DNA from: Taibaiella sp.
GTDB taxonomy: Bacteria; Bacteroidota; Bacteroidia; Chitinophagales; Chitinophagaceae
DNA: 64,000 bases
NCBI GenBank assembly: GCA_013815385.1
Contig: JACDGL010000005.1
Span: 124,001 to 188,000, forward strand
Direction: 5' to 3'
A program made the translations under genes and the position numbers. The notes beneath the pieces are model-generated. The model saw nothing but the letters and a program-made list of their open reading frames with translations. It was not told the DNA's origin and made no database searches. Below are positions 18,291 through 25,739 of the stretch, piece by piece (the stretch's first letter is position 1; each line of letters opens with the position of its first letter).

Positions 18291-18923
18291 ATGAAAACGC
18301 CAACTACGCAACAATACAGTCAGGCTTTAGGATTGAGTATTTTTACAATTGTCTATAACACATTGGAAGGCGTCGTTTCCCTTTTATTGGGTGCGCATGA
18401 TGAAACTTTAACCTTGTTTGGGTTTGGGCTTGACAGCATCATTGAAGTGATCTCTGGTATTGGCATACTGATAATGATACGCCGTATTCAGCGTACTACC
18501 GACGGCAATAAGAGCGTAGGCGAAATCCTGGCATTAAAAATCACCGGCTATTCATTTTATGCGCTGATAGTATTACTAATAATTAGTTCCATTCTTGCAT
18601 TGGTTACCCGTCATCATCCGGTAACCACCGTTTGGGGGATTGCTATATCTCTTATCTCCATTGCAGTCATGTTGGTTTTAGCCAGGCTAAAGATAACCGC
18701 CGGTCGCAAACTGGATTCGAAGGCAATAATCGCAGATGGTAATTGTACGATGGTTTGTGTTTACATGTCGGTTGTATTGCTTGTTTCCAGTCTTTTATAT
18801 CAATGGACAGGGTTAGCTTATTTTGATGTGTTGGGAAGCGTGGGTTTATGCTGGTTCTGCTACGGGGAAGGCAAGGAAGCAATAGAAGCTGCAAAAAATA
18901 TTGAACATTCAGGATGCTGTTGA
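18291..18923 (+). CDS. CDF-like cation transporter with altered metal site
   Basis: A 210-residue membrane protein related to the cation diffusion facilitators (Cation_efflux), without the C-terminal cytoplasmic domain. Six hydrophobic segments are visible. The two HxxxD metal sites of classic CDF transporters appear as DSIIE (Asp48, Glu52) and CTMVC (Cys152, Cys156), in otherwise typical contexts (FGLDSIIEVISG; IIADGNCTMVCVYMS). The protein ends in a Cys-Cys pair. The altered ligands suggest a metal other than the usual zinc or iron. It is the last island gene, 62 bp before the right repeat. Confidence 0.8.
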   Translation: MKTPTTQQYSQALGLSIFTIVYNTLEGVVSLLLGAHDETLTLFGFGLDSIIEVISGIGILIMIRRIQRTTDGNKSVGEILALKITGYSFYALIVLLIISSILALVTRHHPVTTVWGIAISLISIAVMLVLARLKITAGRKLDSKAIIADGNCTMVCVYMSVVLLVSSLLYQWTGLAYFDVLGSVGLCWFCYGEGKEAIEAAKNIEHSGCC

Positions 18924-18985
18924 TATAGTGTTCCAGCCGGGCTTGGCTTTCCATTGAAAATCTTCCATTGCATTACCAAGTGGCA

Positions 18986-19012
18986 GCAGGTTCGAATCCT
19001 GTCTCCCCGACT
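18986..19012 (+). repeat. attR: remnant 3' end of tRNA-Pro, right copy
   Basis: Exact 27-bp copy of 12617-12643. No tRNA 5' half precedes it, so it is a displaced gene end and not a second tRNA. Partial similarity to the tRNA variable region continues about 12 bp upstream. Confidence 0.85.
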
Positions 19013-19018
19013 CTTAAA

Positions 19019-19052
19019 GGACAAAATGGTATCCTACCATTTTGTCCTTTTT
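19019..19052 (+). terminator. Presumed original tRNA-Pro terminator
   Basis: GGACAAAATGGTA (19019-19031) pairs perfectly with TACCATTTTGTCC (19035-19047) around TCC, and a T-run follows. It sits just after the tRNA remnant, where the ancestral tRNA operon would have ended. Confidence 0.85.
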
Positions 19053-19118
19053 ATTTATCGTTAGTCTATTTATTGCTCAGCTAACAATACTCTTCGTACC
19101 TAATAATCAATAGCATAA

Positions 19119-20102
19119 CTACACCCCTACTGCTTCCTTATTATATTTATTCCTGTATTCAATAGGAGACAACCCTGTGATCTTTTTGAACATGGTGCGG
19201 AATGCTTTGGTATCTGAATACCCTACTTCGTACATTATCTCTCCTATATTTTTCCGGCCGGTCTCGCAGCTTTTCTTAGCTGCTTCTATCTTTACTCTTT
19301 GTATATATTCTGATACAGTGTTGCGGGTAGCTTTCTTAAACCGCCGCTCCAGGCTTCTTCTCCCTACAGAAAACATTGTTGATAACTGCTCTACAGTTAT
19401 CTTGCCCTGGAAATTCTGCTCTATATATTCCTGTGCCTTTTTTACAGAATCATCATGGTGCGCTCTTTGGCCATGAAATATCATAAATGCAGACTGGTTG
19501 TTCCGATCCAGCTCTATCTCAAAATATTTAGAACATAGTATGGCCATCTCGCGGTTAGTATACTTCTCAATCAGGTACAGCAATAGATTCCAGAAAGAAT
19601 TTGCACCACCGCTTGAGTAAATTCCGTGTTCATCCGTAATGATCCTATCTGATACCAGATTTACATCGGGAAACATATTTTTGAAATCATTTTCCGCATG
19701 CCAGTGCGTAGCGCACTTCCTACCTTTTACCAGGCCGGTAGCAGCCAGCAAAAAAGAACCTACACACAGGCTGGCAACCTCTGCCCCATTTTTATATTGC
19801 AGGTCTATCCACGGCAGAAAGTCCTTATTATCCGCAATAACGTTTTTCATATCGCCATTTACTGCCGGTATTATTATCAGATCTGTTTTTTGTACATTTT
19901 CTGTTACCGCATCCGGACTGATTGTAAATAAGCGGTCGTATACCTGTGCATCCTTACTAATCCCCACTATCTGAATATTGAACAAAGGGATTCTACCTTT
20001 ATCTACCAAAAAATCATTGACCGTATTAAAGGCTTTGTGTGCGCCTTCAATGCAGCCAACAGATGCAGCACCTATAGGTAGCAGGATAGAAATGTGTTTC
20101 AT
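19119..20102 (-). CDS. GlxA-type regulator (DJ-1/PfpI + AraC)
   Basis: A 327-residue transcriptional regulator. Residues 1-190 form a DJ-1/PfpI class I amidotransferase-like sensor domain, with the nucleophile-elbow-like ASLCVGSFLLAATGLVKGRKCATHWH. Residues 220-320 are an AraC DNA-binding domain with both helix-turn-helices (VEQLSTMFSVGRRSLERRFKKAT; IGEIMYEVGYSDTKAFRTMFKKITG). The ligand is unknown. It lies just outside the island's right end. An 11-bp direct repeat at 22-bp spacing sits directly upstream of its -7 box and is probably its own operator. Confidence 0.9.
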   Translation of the reverse strand: MKHISILLPIGAASVGCIEGAHKAFNTVNDFLVDKGRIPLFNIQIVGISKDAQVYDRLFTISPDAVTENVQKTDLIIIPAVNGDMKNVIADNKDFLPWIDLQYKNGAEVASLCVGSFLLAATGLVKGRKCATHWHAENDFKNMFPDVNLVSDRIITDEHGIYSSGGANSFWNLLLYLIEKYTNREMAILCSKYFEIELDRNNQSAFMIFHGQRAHHDDSVKKAQEYIEQNFQGKITVEQLSTMFSVGRRSLERRFKKATRNTVSEYIQRVKIEAAKKSCETGRKNIGEIMYEVGYSDTKAFRTMFKKITGLSPIEYRNKYNKEAVGV

Positions 20103-20107
20103 AAGTG

Positions 20108-20115
20108 CAAATATA
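20108..20115 (-). promoter_or_regulatory. -7 box of the GlxA-type gene
   Basis: On the minus strand TATATTTG matches TAnnTTTG. The ATG (20102) follows after only five bases, so the transcript is probably leaderless. Confidence 0.55.
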
Positions 20116-20117
20116 GA

Positions 20118-20150
20118 TACATTGTCGTAATCAACCCCTTACATTGTCGT
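20118..20150 (-). promoter_or_regulatory. Direct-repeat operator upstream of the GlxA-type gene
   Basis: TACATTGTCGT occurs at 20118-20128 and 20140-20150, exactly 22 bp apart, about two helical turns. AraC-family regulators bind such same-face direct repeats. The proximal copy touches the -7 box, which would fit autoregulation. Confidence 0.55.
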
Positions 20151-20181
20151 TTGCACCACCCTATTGTGCGCTATATTCCTG

Positions 20182-20189
20182 TATGTTTG
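20182..20189 (+). promoter_or_regulatory. Candidate -7 box for the 90-residue protein gene
   Basis: TATGTTTG fits TAnnTTTG, 83 nt before the ATG at 20273 and divergent from the GlxA promoter. The -33 element is unclear. Confidence 0.35.
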
Positions 20190-20272
20190 TGATTGGCGCT
20201 GCGTATGAGTATCCGATGGACGATACTAACTTATGAAAGAATCTAATAACAGAAAGAAAAAATAGGGAGAAA

Positions 20273-20545
20273 ATGATAGAGGTATACAAAACAAATGTAA
20301 CAGATCAGGAGCATGCAAATATACTTCTGGACCTGATACACAAAACCTTTATTGATTATAATGCAAATTTCGATCTGGAAGATTGCGATCGTATCCTACG
20401 CGTGAAGTGCACAAAGGGTGTAATACACTCGCCCAGCGTTATAGACCTCTTGATAAGATATGGTTATTGTGCAGAGATACTACAGGATAATAATGCCAGT
20501 CAGGAAGCATTAATTTCAAAAATGCTTTCTGAAGTTATCTCTTAA
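20273..20545 (+). CDS. Conserved-looking 90-residue protein, function unknown
   Basis: A small soluble protein (MIEVYKTNVTDQEHANILLDLIHKTFIDYN, then FDLEDCDRILRVKCTKGVI and a C-terminal helix). The predicted order of strands and helices (beta-alpha-beta-beta-alpha-beta) resembles ferredoxin-like HMA domains, but the CxxC metal motif is missing. I recognise no named family. It is divergent from the GlxA-type gene, which may control it. Its last 11 bases overlap the end of the convergent gene 20535-20846. Confidence 0.65.
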   Translation: MIEVYKTNVTDQEHANILLDLIHKTFIDYNANFDLEDCDRILRVKCTKGVIHSPSVIDLLIRYGYCAEILQDNNASQEALISKMLSEVIS

Positions 20546-20846
20546 CCTTTACTTTTTCCTTGAGCATAATATCAGCATACACCTTGTCTATAAACAATGC
20601 GGCGTCAAGGGAATTAATACGGAGATCATTGTTGAACAATGGCATATAACCCGATTGGCTATTGATAGCTTTGATCTCAAAATGGTGTGGATGAAGCCAC
20701 ATAGGTATGTTTGATTGCTTATAATCTATATCGCAGGTGATCGTCTGTATATTATCAGCAGATTCTATCTTATACGAAACCGGTATGTTAATAGCAGGCT
20801 GCTGTACGTCACTTAACTGATAAGCAATCATTATTGTTTTTTCCAT
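20535..20846 (-). CDS. Uncharacterised 103-residue protein
   Basis: A beta-rich, soluble protein without a signal peptide (MEKTIMIAYQLSDVQQPAINIPVSYKIES..QTITCDIDYKQ..PMWLHPHHFEIKAINSQSG) and a basic end (KEKVKVKR). No family is recognised. Its stop codon lies inside the 3' end of the preceding convergent gene, an 11-bp tail-to-tail overlap. Confidence 0.55.
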   Translation of the reverse strand: MEKTIMIAYQLSDVQQPAINIPVSYKIESADNIQTITCDIDYKQSNIPMWLHPHHFEIKAINSQSGYMPLFNNDLRINSLDAALFIDKVYADIMLKEKVKVKR

Positions 20847-21233
20847 TTATGACGTTTTACACAATATAACCTTTTTTAAGCATTATCGCTGTAGAGATTT
20901 GATGAGTAGCGAAGAACTACGCACTTAATGTTAGCTAATTCTTTATAAGTGCATTGGCATCAACCACATACCACAGAGTGTTATATCTGGAATACTTTAT
21001 GCAATAGGTGTATCAATAATAGCCAACTCCCCCCGAGGTACAAGATAGAGTTACCTGTAAATTTCCATATTCCAAAATGAAGAAAATGTTACCTGATTAT
21101 TACCAATTTGCAGGTGGTGTTATCATTGTGTGTCTAGAATATTAATACATTCTTACCTTCTTGTAAAGGCACAATAAGAACCGATACTATTTCGGAATTA
21201 TGCACAAAAATTACCACGATAAATTTTTGCTGC
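20847..21233. other. Non-coding stretch upstream of the TonB receptor
   Basis: These 387 bases contain no gene I can support. GTTACCTG occurs twice (near 21052 and 21088). A degenerate -7 element (AATTTTTG) ends four bases before the receptor's ATG. I looked for a cobalamin riboswitch, which often precedes such receptors, and saw no matching conserved boxes. Confidence 0.45.
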
Positions 21234-24047
21234 ATGAAATTACCGATACGCATAGCCAGTGTTGTGACCTTACTACTATTAAGCTTTTACTCTCTCGAGG
21301 CTGCAACAATAAAAGGGCTGGTAACAGATAAGATATCAGGCGAACCGCTGATAGGCGCAGTAGTAGTATTGGAAGGCACCCGCTACGGAACTATTACCGG
21401 CCTTGACGGTAGCTATAAGATACCAAATGTCCCTGCCGGTAATTATGAAGTAAAGGTGAAGTACACTTCGTATGCGGAATATGAAAAGAAGATAACTGTT
21501 ACCCAGGATGAAACAATTGTTATAAACCCCGCAGTAGCAAGTAAGTATGCTGAAATGCATGAAGTGCAGATAACTGCCAAACACGAAAATGGCAGTGATG
21601 AGCAGGCACGCAACAAAGAAAAGAATGCAGATGAAATAATGAACATCATGTCTGCACGCACTATAGAATTACTGCCCGATATAACAGTAGCCAATGTATT
21701 GCAGCGAGTATCTGGTGTGCAAATGCAACGCGATGCAAATGGCGAAGGCAGGTATGCAATAATAAGAGGCATGGACAAACGTTACAACTACACCACTGTA
21801 AATGGTATAAAGATCCCAAGTCCAGACGATAAGGCAAGGTACGTTCCTATGGATATTTTCCCGGCGGAAATCCTAGACCGCGTTGAAGTGATCAAATCAT
21901 GGACACCATCAATGGAGGGTGATGCTGTAGGGGGTGTAATGAATATAGTTATGAAAGATGCGCCAGATCATTTAGTACTATATGCCAGTGCTGCTACCGG
22001 TTACAACCAAACCTTATTTGACCGTAGTTACGCAAAATTTGATAAAAATGCCATCGCATCACAAGACCCCGCTGCTATAAATGGTTTGAATTATAAGGCT
22101 AAGGTTACAGATTTTGGAGTAGGTAATCTTAATCCGAAAAATATACAAGCGCCACCTAATGATCTATTTAGTTTAACCATCGGTAACCGATTTCTAAAAA
22201 GTAAAAAGTTAGGTGTAATTTTTTCTGGTAGCTACCAAAATACATTTAAAGGTACCAACACACTTTTTTTTAAGCCCGCGGCAGAACCGTCAGTATATAA
22301 TGTGCCACAATTTGATGATATTGAACTACGCAAATATTCCACACAGGAAACACGTATAGGGTTACATACCAAAATTGATTACCAACTTAATGATAGAAAC
22401 CTCATTACCCTGTATGGCTTATATCTTCGTTTAGACCAGCAGGAAAACCGTGATTATATTGATACAACTGCTTCAGGTGAAAACCGTAATGGTCCAGGCC
22501 TCGGGCCTATTACTCTGAAAGACCGCACTGCCTTCCGTAAACAGGCAATTAAAAACTTAACCTTACAGGGTAAGCACCGGCTTGCAGATAATCTGATAAT
22601 TGACTGGTCCGGAGCATTATCGCAAGCTAATGCTGATGTACCTGACCTATCGCAACTTAGTGTCGCTACTAACACAGTATTAGATAGCGCTCATCAAATA
22701 CATCAGACCAATACACTTTTTACTAGCATCTCACATACCTGGGAAAGCACAAGAGACCAGGATATACAGGGGTTTTTAAATATTACCTATACTCCCCGCC
22801 TGCTAAATAAAAAAATTGAGTTTAAGGGAGGGGGCATGTACCGGCATAAAGAAAGAAGCAATTACTATAATGATTACACTATAAAACCTGCTACAGCAGC
22901 AAATGGCATACCCTTTACCACTATAACAAACATTGCAGATACCTCACTTAGAGTAGATAACCCCCAAGGTGTTCTACCTTACAATTGGCTATACTATAAT
23001 GTAACAGAGAATATATATGCTTATTATTTACAGGCTAAAATATACTTTTTCAATGAAAAGCTCGAAGTATTAGGAGGTGCAAGAGTAGAAAATACCTACC
23101 AGAATTATTCAGTTCACCAGGATTCAAATATCGGTGGGATCAAAGGAACATTCAAATATATGGATGTCCTTCCAAGTATTCACTTTAAGTACGCTCTTAA
23201 TAATAATACTAGCCTGAGGTTGTCTTATTTTGAATCTATCTCTCGCCCGGGGTTTTTTGAAGTAGTGCCGTATGAATTTCATGGCGAAGATTTCGACGAA
23301 TACGGTAATTACCAACTACACCATAGCATTGCACAAAATCTTGATTTAAGATATGAATTATTCCCAAAAGGAAATGACCAGGTACTTATAGGAGCATTTT
23401 ACAAGAACATTCAGAATCCCATTGAATATTTAATCGTCAGAGCTAGTGGTCCATCTGCGCAACAGATACAATCGCGTAACCTGGCGAATGCTGCCAATAA
23501 CTATGGCGCTGAAATTGTACTAACAAAATATATACACTACTTCGGTATATCTGCAAACTATACTTATACACATTCTGCTATAAATGATTCAGCGTTATAC
23601 CTCATTCCTAATACAACAGGAGGAGGATTCAATAAATCGGGCGTATTGCGCACACGTCCATTGCAGGGCCAGGCAGCGCATATAGCTAATCTTTCATTCA
23701 TTTATAAAAATCCGGTAAAAGGTATTGACGCGCAAATATCCTGGGCCTATACTGGCAGGTATATTGCTTTATTATCAGGTTATAACAATCTTGACTATTG
23801 GCAAAGAGCCACTTCTTTCATCGATTTCTCCTGCGAGAAAAGAATCGCGAAACACATATCCATATACGCAAAGGTCAATAATATCCTTAATACACCTGTA
23901 ATATGGGAAATGCTGACAGATAAAAGCATCTACTTAAAGGGCAATAAATTTTATCTGCCCTACCAATCATTGCCCAATAGCACACTGGTAAAGAAAAGCA
24001 CTTACGGAACCAATTACCTGGTCGGCATTCGGTTCAAACTCAATTAA
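21234..24047 (+). CDS. TonB-dependent receptor with carboxypeptidase-like N-domain
   Basis: A 937-residue outer membrane receptor. A signal peptide (LLLLSFYSLEA) is followed by a CarboxypepD_reg-like domain at about 22-105 (IKGLVTDKISGEPLIGAVVVLEGT), a plug domain at about 130-240 (VLQRVSGVQMQRDANGEGRYAIIRGMDKRY) and a 22-strand-type barrel ending in GIRFKLN. It imports an unknown nutrient using TonB energy. A lipoprotein gene follows after 36 bp, but it is not a SusD homologue, so this is not a classic polysaccharide locus. A secreted nuclease/phosphatase lies further downstream. Confidence 0.9.
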   Translation: MKLPIRIASVVTLLLLSFYSLEAATIKGLVTDKISGEPLIGAVVVLEGTRYGTITGLDGSYKIPNVPAGNYEVKVKYTSYAEYEKKITVTQDETIVINPAVASKYAEMHEVQITAKHENGSDEQARNKEKNADEIMNIMSARTIELLPDITVANVLQRVSGVQMQRDANGEGRYAIIRGMDKRYNYTTVNGIKIPSPDDKARYVPMDIFPAEILDRVEVIKSWTPSMEGDAVGGVMNIVMKDAPDHLVLYASAATGYNQTLFDRSYAKFDKNAIASQDPAAINGLNYKAKVTDFGVGNLNPKNIQAPPNDLFSLTIGNRFLKSKKLGVIFSGSYQNTFKGTNTLFFKPAAEPSVYNVPQFDDIELRKYSTQETRIGLHTKIDYQLNDRNLITLYGLYLRLDQQENRDYIDTTASGENRNGPGLGPITLKDRTAFRKQAIKNLTLQGKHRLADNLIIDWSGALSQANADVPDLSQLSVATNTVLDSAHQIHQTNTLFTSISHTWESTRDQDIQGFLNITYTPRLLNKKIEFKGGGMYRHKERSNYYNDYTIKPATAANGIPFTTITNIADTSLRVDNPQGVLPYNWLYYNVTENIYAYYLQAKIYFFNEKLEVLGGARVENTYQNYSVHQDSNIGGIKGTFKYMDVLPSIHFKYALNNNTSLRLSYFESISRPGFFEVVPYEFHGEDFDEYGNYQLHHSIAQNLDLRYELFPKGNDQVLIGAFYKNIQNPIEYLIVRASGPSAQQIQSRNLANAANNYGAEIVLTKYIHYFGISANYTYTHSAINDSALYLIPNTTGGGFNKSGVLRTRPLQGQAAHIANLSFIYKNPVKGIDAQISWAYTGRYIALLSGYNNLDYWQRATSFIDFSCEKRIAKHISIYAKVNNILNTPVIWEMLTDKSIYLKGNKFYLPYQSLPNSTLVKKSTYGTNYLVGIRFKLN

Positions 24048-24083
24048 TACAAATCTTAAAACAAGCAAAAACAAACAAACAAT

Positions 24084-25472
24084 ATGAAACAAATCAAACT
24101 AAGTCTTCTAACCATCGCTTCGGGGTTGGTACTATTTACCTCTTGCAGTAAAAGCGGGAGTGATGCAACAAATATTTCAAAACCACCGTTACAGATAGGC
24201 CAGGCGCTTGCAGATAATGTGCCATGTGGCGCGGTAAAGGGCACCATGCTCTCCGGCCATACTTATACAATAAGCTGCCCAATAAGCGTAAATGCAGGCG
24301 ATACGTTGTATATGCAAAACAATGTAACTGTAAATGTTACAAATCCCCAGGCATCAATAGCTGTAAAAGGTATCATGATATCCGCAGGTACTAAAACGCA
24401 ACCTAATACCATCACTGTACCCGGCCTTACAAAAACCGATAATCTTACGGCTGCTGCCAATACTTCAGCTGATCCGGCGTATAAAGGTAACTGGTGTGGT
24501 ATACAGTGCGATACAAGCTGCAAAATGTTCATTATGAAATGGACACATCTGGAGTTTGGCGGTGCCACTTATGTAACACCACCGCTACCAGTTTTTACAG
24601 CAGGTGGTATATCTTATGTACTGTATTTCTCTAACCCCAATGGTATCTGTGTATTTGAAGACTCATGGATATATGGCGCAGTAGATGATGCAGTACGCTT
24701 TGCAGGTGGTAAAATATCTTTCCAGCGTAATACTATAGAAAAAGCAGGCGCTATTGGTGGTGATGTATTTAATGCTAAACACGGTACTGTAGGCATAATG
24801 GCTTACAATCTTTTTGTAGGTACTGCTACTAATGGTACAAAAGCATCTGATAAAGGATCAAGCACTGCACCAGCATGTCATATAGACATGTATAATAACA
24901 CGTATATAAACGGTGGATACCGCCAGATACAAACAGGTAGAGGTGGTGATGTAAACTACGAACAAGGCTCATACGGACAGGCTTATAATAACCTGATGGT
25001 AAATTGTAAATTTGGTTTCCGTATAGTTGGTAACCCTATAGCCGATACGGCGAACTGCCACTATGGTTATTCTTATCAGTATGGCGATGCTGATAGTATT
25101 GTAAACCAGTTCTACCCTGTTGCTTATGTTACAATTCCAAAATCAAGCGACATCCCTGCTCCATCAAGCTTCCTGAACCTGTCTACTTATATGTTAGGCG
25201 ATGTGTATAGTGCACATTCACTGGTTGATGCTAACAATCCTCAGTTTGCAAATTATCCTTTACCAAGCCCATCAGGTAACCTGGTAACATATGCTTCTGG
25301 CTTTGATTTCCATCTTAAAAGCACCTCTCCTGCTATAGGAAAAGGTTTTACAGGATTCACACCAATAGCAAATGCAGTACCTGTAGATTCAGTGTTTGGT
25401 GCATCTGAACTTACACCTCCCGGTATTGATATGGGTGCTTACCAGTCAAATGGTACAGGTAACCATCACTAG
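24084..25472 (+). CDS. Surface lipoprotein, beta-helix-like
   Basis: A 462-residue lipoprotein with lipobox LFTSC (Cys21). The body is rich in Asn, Thr and Gly with short repeated strands (GDTLYMQNNVTVNV; ISFQRNTIEKAGAIGGDVFNAKHGTVGIMAYNLF), which suggests a right-handed parallel beta-helix as in adhesins and polysaccharide-binding proteins. It ends in PPGIDMGAYQSNGTGNHH; PGIDMGAYQ-type endings occur in such beta-helix lipoproteins. It is probably cotranscribed with the TonB receptor, so it may capture the ligand at the surface. A strong terminator follows. Confidence 0.65.
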   Translation: MKQIKLSLLTIASGLVLFTSCSKSGSDATNISKPPLQIGQALADNVPCGAVKGTMLSGHTYTISCPISVNAGDTLYMQNNVTVNVTNPQASIAVKGIMISAGTKTQPNTITVPGLTKTDNLTAAANTSADPAYKGNWCGIQCDTSCKMFIMKWTHLEFGGATYVTPPLPVFTAGGISYVLYFSNPNGICVFEDSWIYGAVDDAVRFAGGKISFQRNTIEKAGAIGGDVFNAKHGTVGIMAYNLFVGTATNGTKASDKGSSTAPACHIDMYNNTYINGGYRQIQTGRGGDVNYEQGSYGQAYNNLMVNCKFGFRIVGNPIADTANCHYGYSYQYGDADSIVNQFYPVAYVTIPKSSDIPAPSSFLNLSTYMLGDVYSAHSLVDANNPQFANYPLPSPSGNLVTYASGFDFHLKSTSPAIGKGFTGFTPIANAVPVDSVFGASELTPPGIDMGAYQSNGTGNHH

Positions 25473-25494
25473 GATTAATTTCAATTCATTATTC

Positions 25495-25530
25495 ATCCGC
25501 TACTCATTAAAATGAGTAGCGGATTTTTCT
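25495..25530 (+). terminator. Terminator after the receptor-lipoprotein operon
   Basis: ATCCGCTACTCATT (25495-25508) is perfectly complementary to AATGAGTAGCGGAT (25511-25524), and a T-rich tail follows. It is among the strongest stems in the window. Confidence 0.85.
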
Positions 25531-25546
25531 TAAAAAAATTATTTTT

Positions 25547-25663
25547 ATGATACGGCCTCGTTACCTTTTCTATACGGCAATAATAATTATTCTATGCGGA
25601 TTCTCTTTACTGGCAAATTCAGAAGGTGCCCGTACTGCGAAAGCTATTGTGAGTAAACGTTAA
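25547..25663 (+). CDS. Possible 38-residue membrane or secreted peptide
   Basis: A short frame (MIRPRYLFYTAIIIILCGFSLLANS, then a basic tail ending SKR) follows the terminator. The N-terminus reads as a good signal peptide or single membrane helix: basic start, hydrophobic core, small residues near 24. No promoter or ribosome site is clear, so this is only a candidate. Confidence 0.3.
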   Translation: MIRPRYLFYTAIIIILCGFSLLANSEGARTAKAIVSKR

Positions 25664-25739
25664 GAATTAATGATTTGATAAACCAGAAACAATAATTCCA
25701 TCTAAAATTAGCTGCACTTTTGCGCGTTTAACAGCTGCT

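Larger units (their letters stand above)
12644..19012. mobile_element. Genomic island in tRNA-Pro without a visible integrase
   Basis: The DNA between the two 27-bp tRNA-Pro repeats measures 6369 bp including one repeat. It holds five genes: a ClC transporter, a DUF389 protein, a CPA1 antiporter, an MFS transporter and a CDF-like protein. No integrase, excisionase, relaxase or phage gene is present, and no other substantial open frame remains in it. Upstream similarity in the right copy (ACCAAGTGGCAGCAGG against ACCAGGTGGTCGCAGG) shows that the right flank once belonged to a tRNA-Pro gene. The island is either decayed or was integrated by an enzyme supplied in trans. Confidence 0.75.

Noticed and set aside
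12644-18985. Prophage or transposon
   Set aside because: There is no phage structural gene, transposase or terminal inverted repeat; the tRNA-end duplication points to site-specific integration.
18986-19012. Second tRNA-Pro gene
   Set aside because: Only the 3' 25 bases of the tRNA and two following bases are conserved; the D arm, anticodon stem and 5' acceptor strand are absent.
20847-21233. Cobalamin riboswitch in front of the TonB receptor
   Set aside because: No B12-box-like conserved segments or matching stem arrangement could be found.
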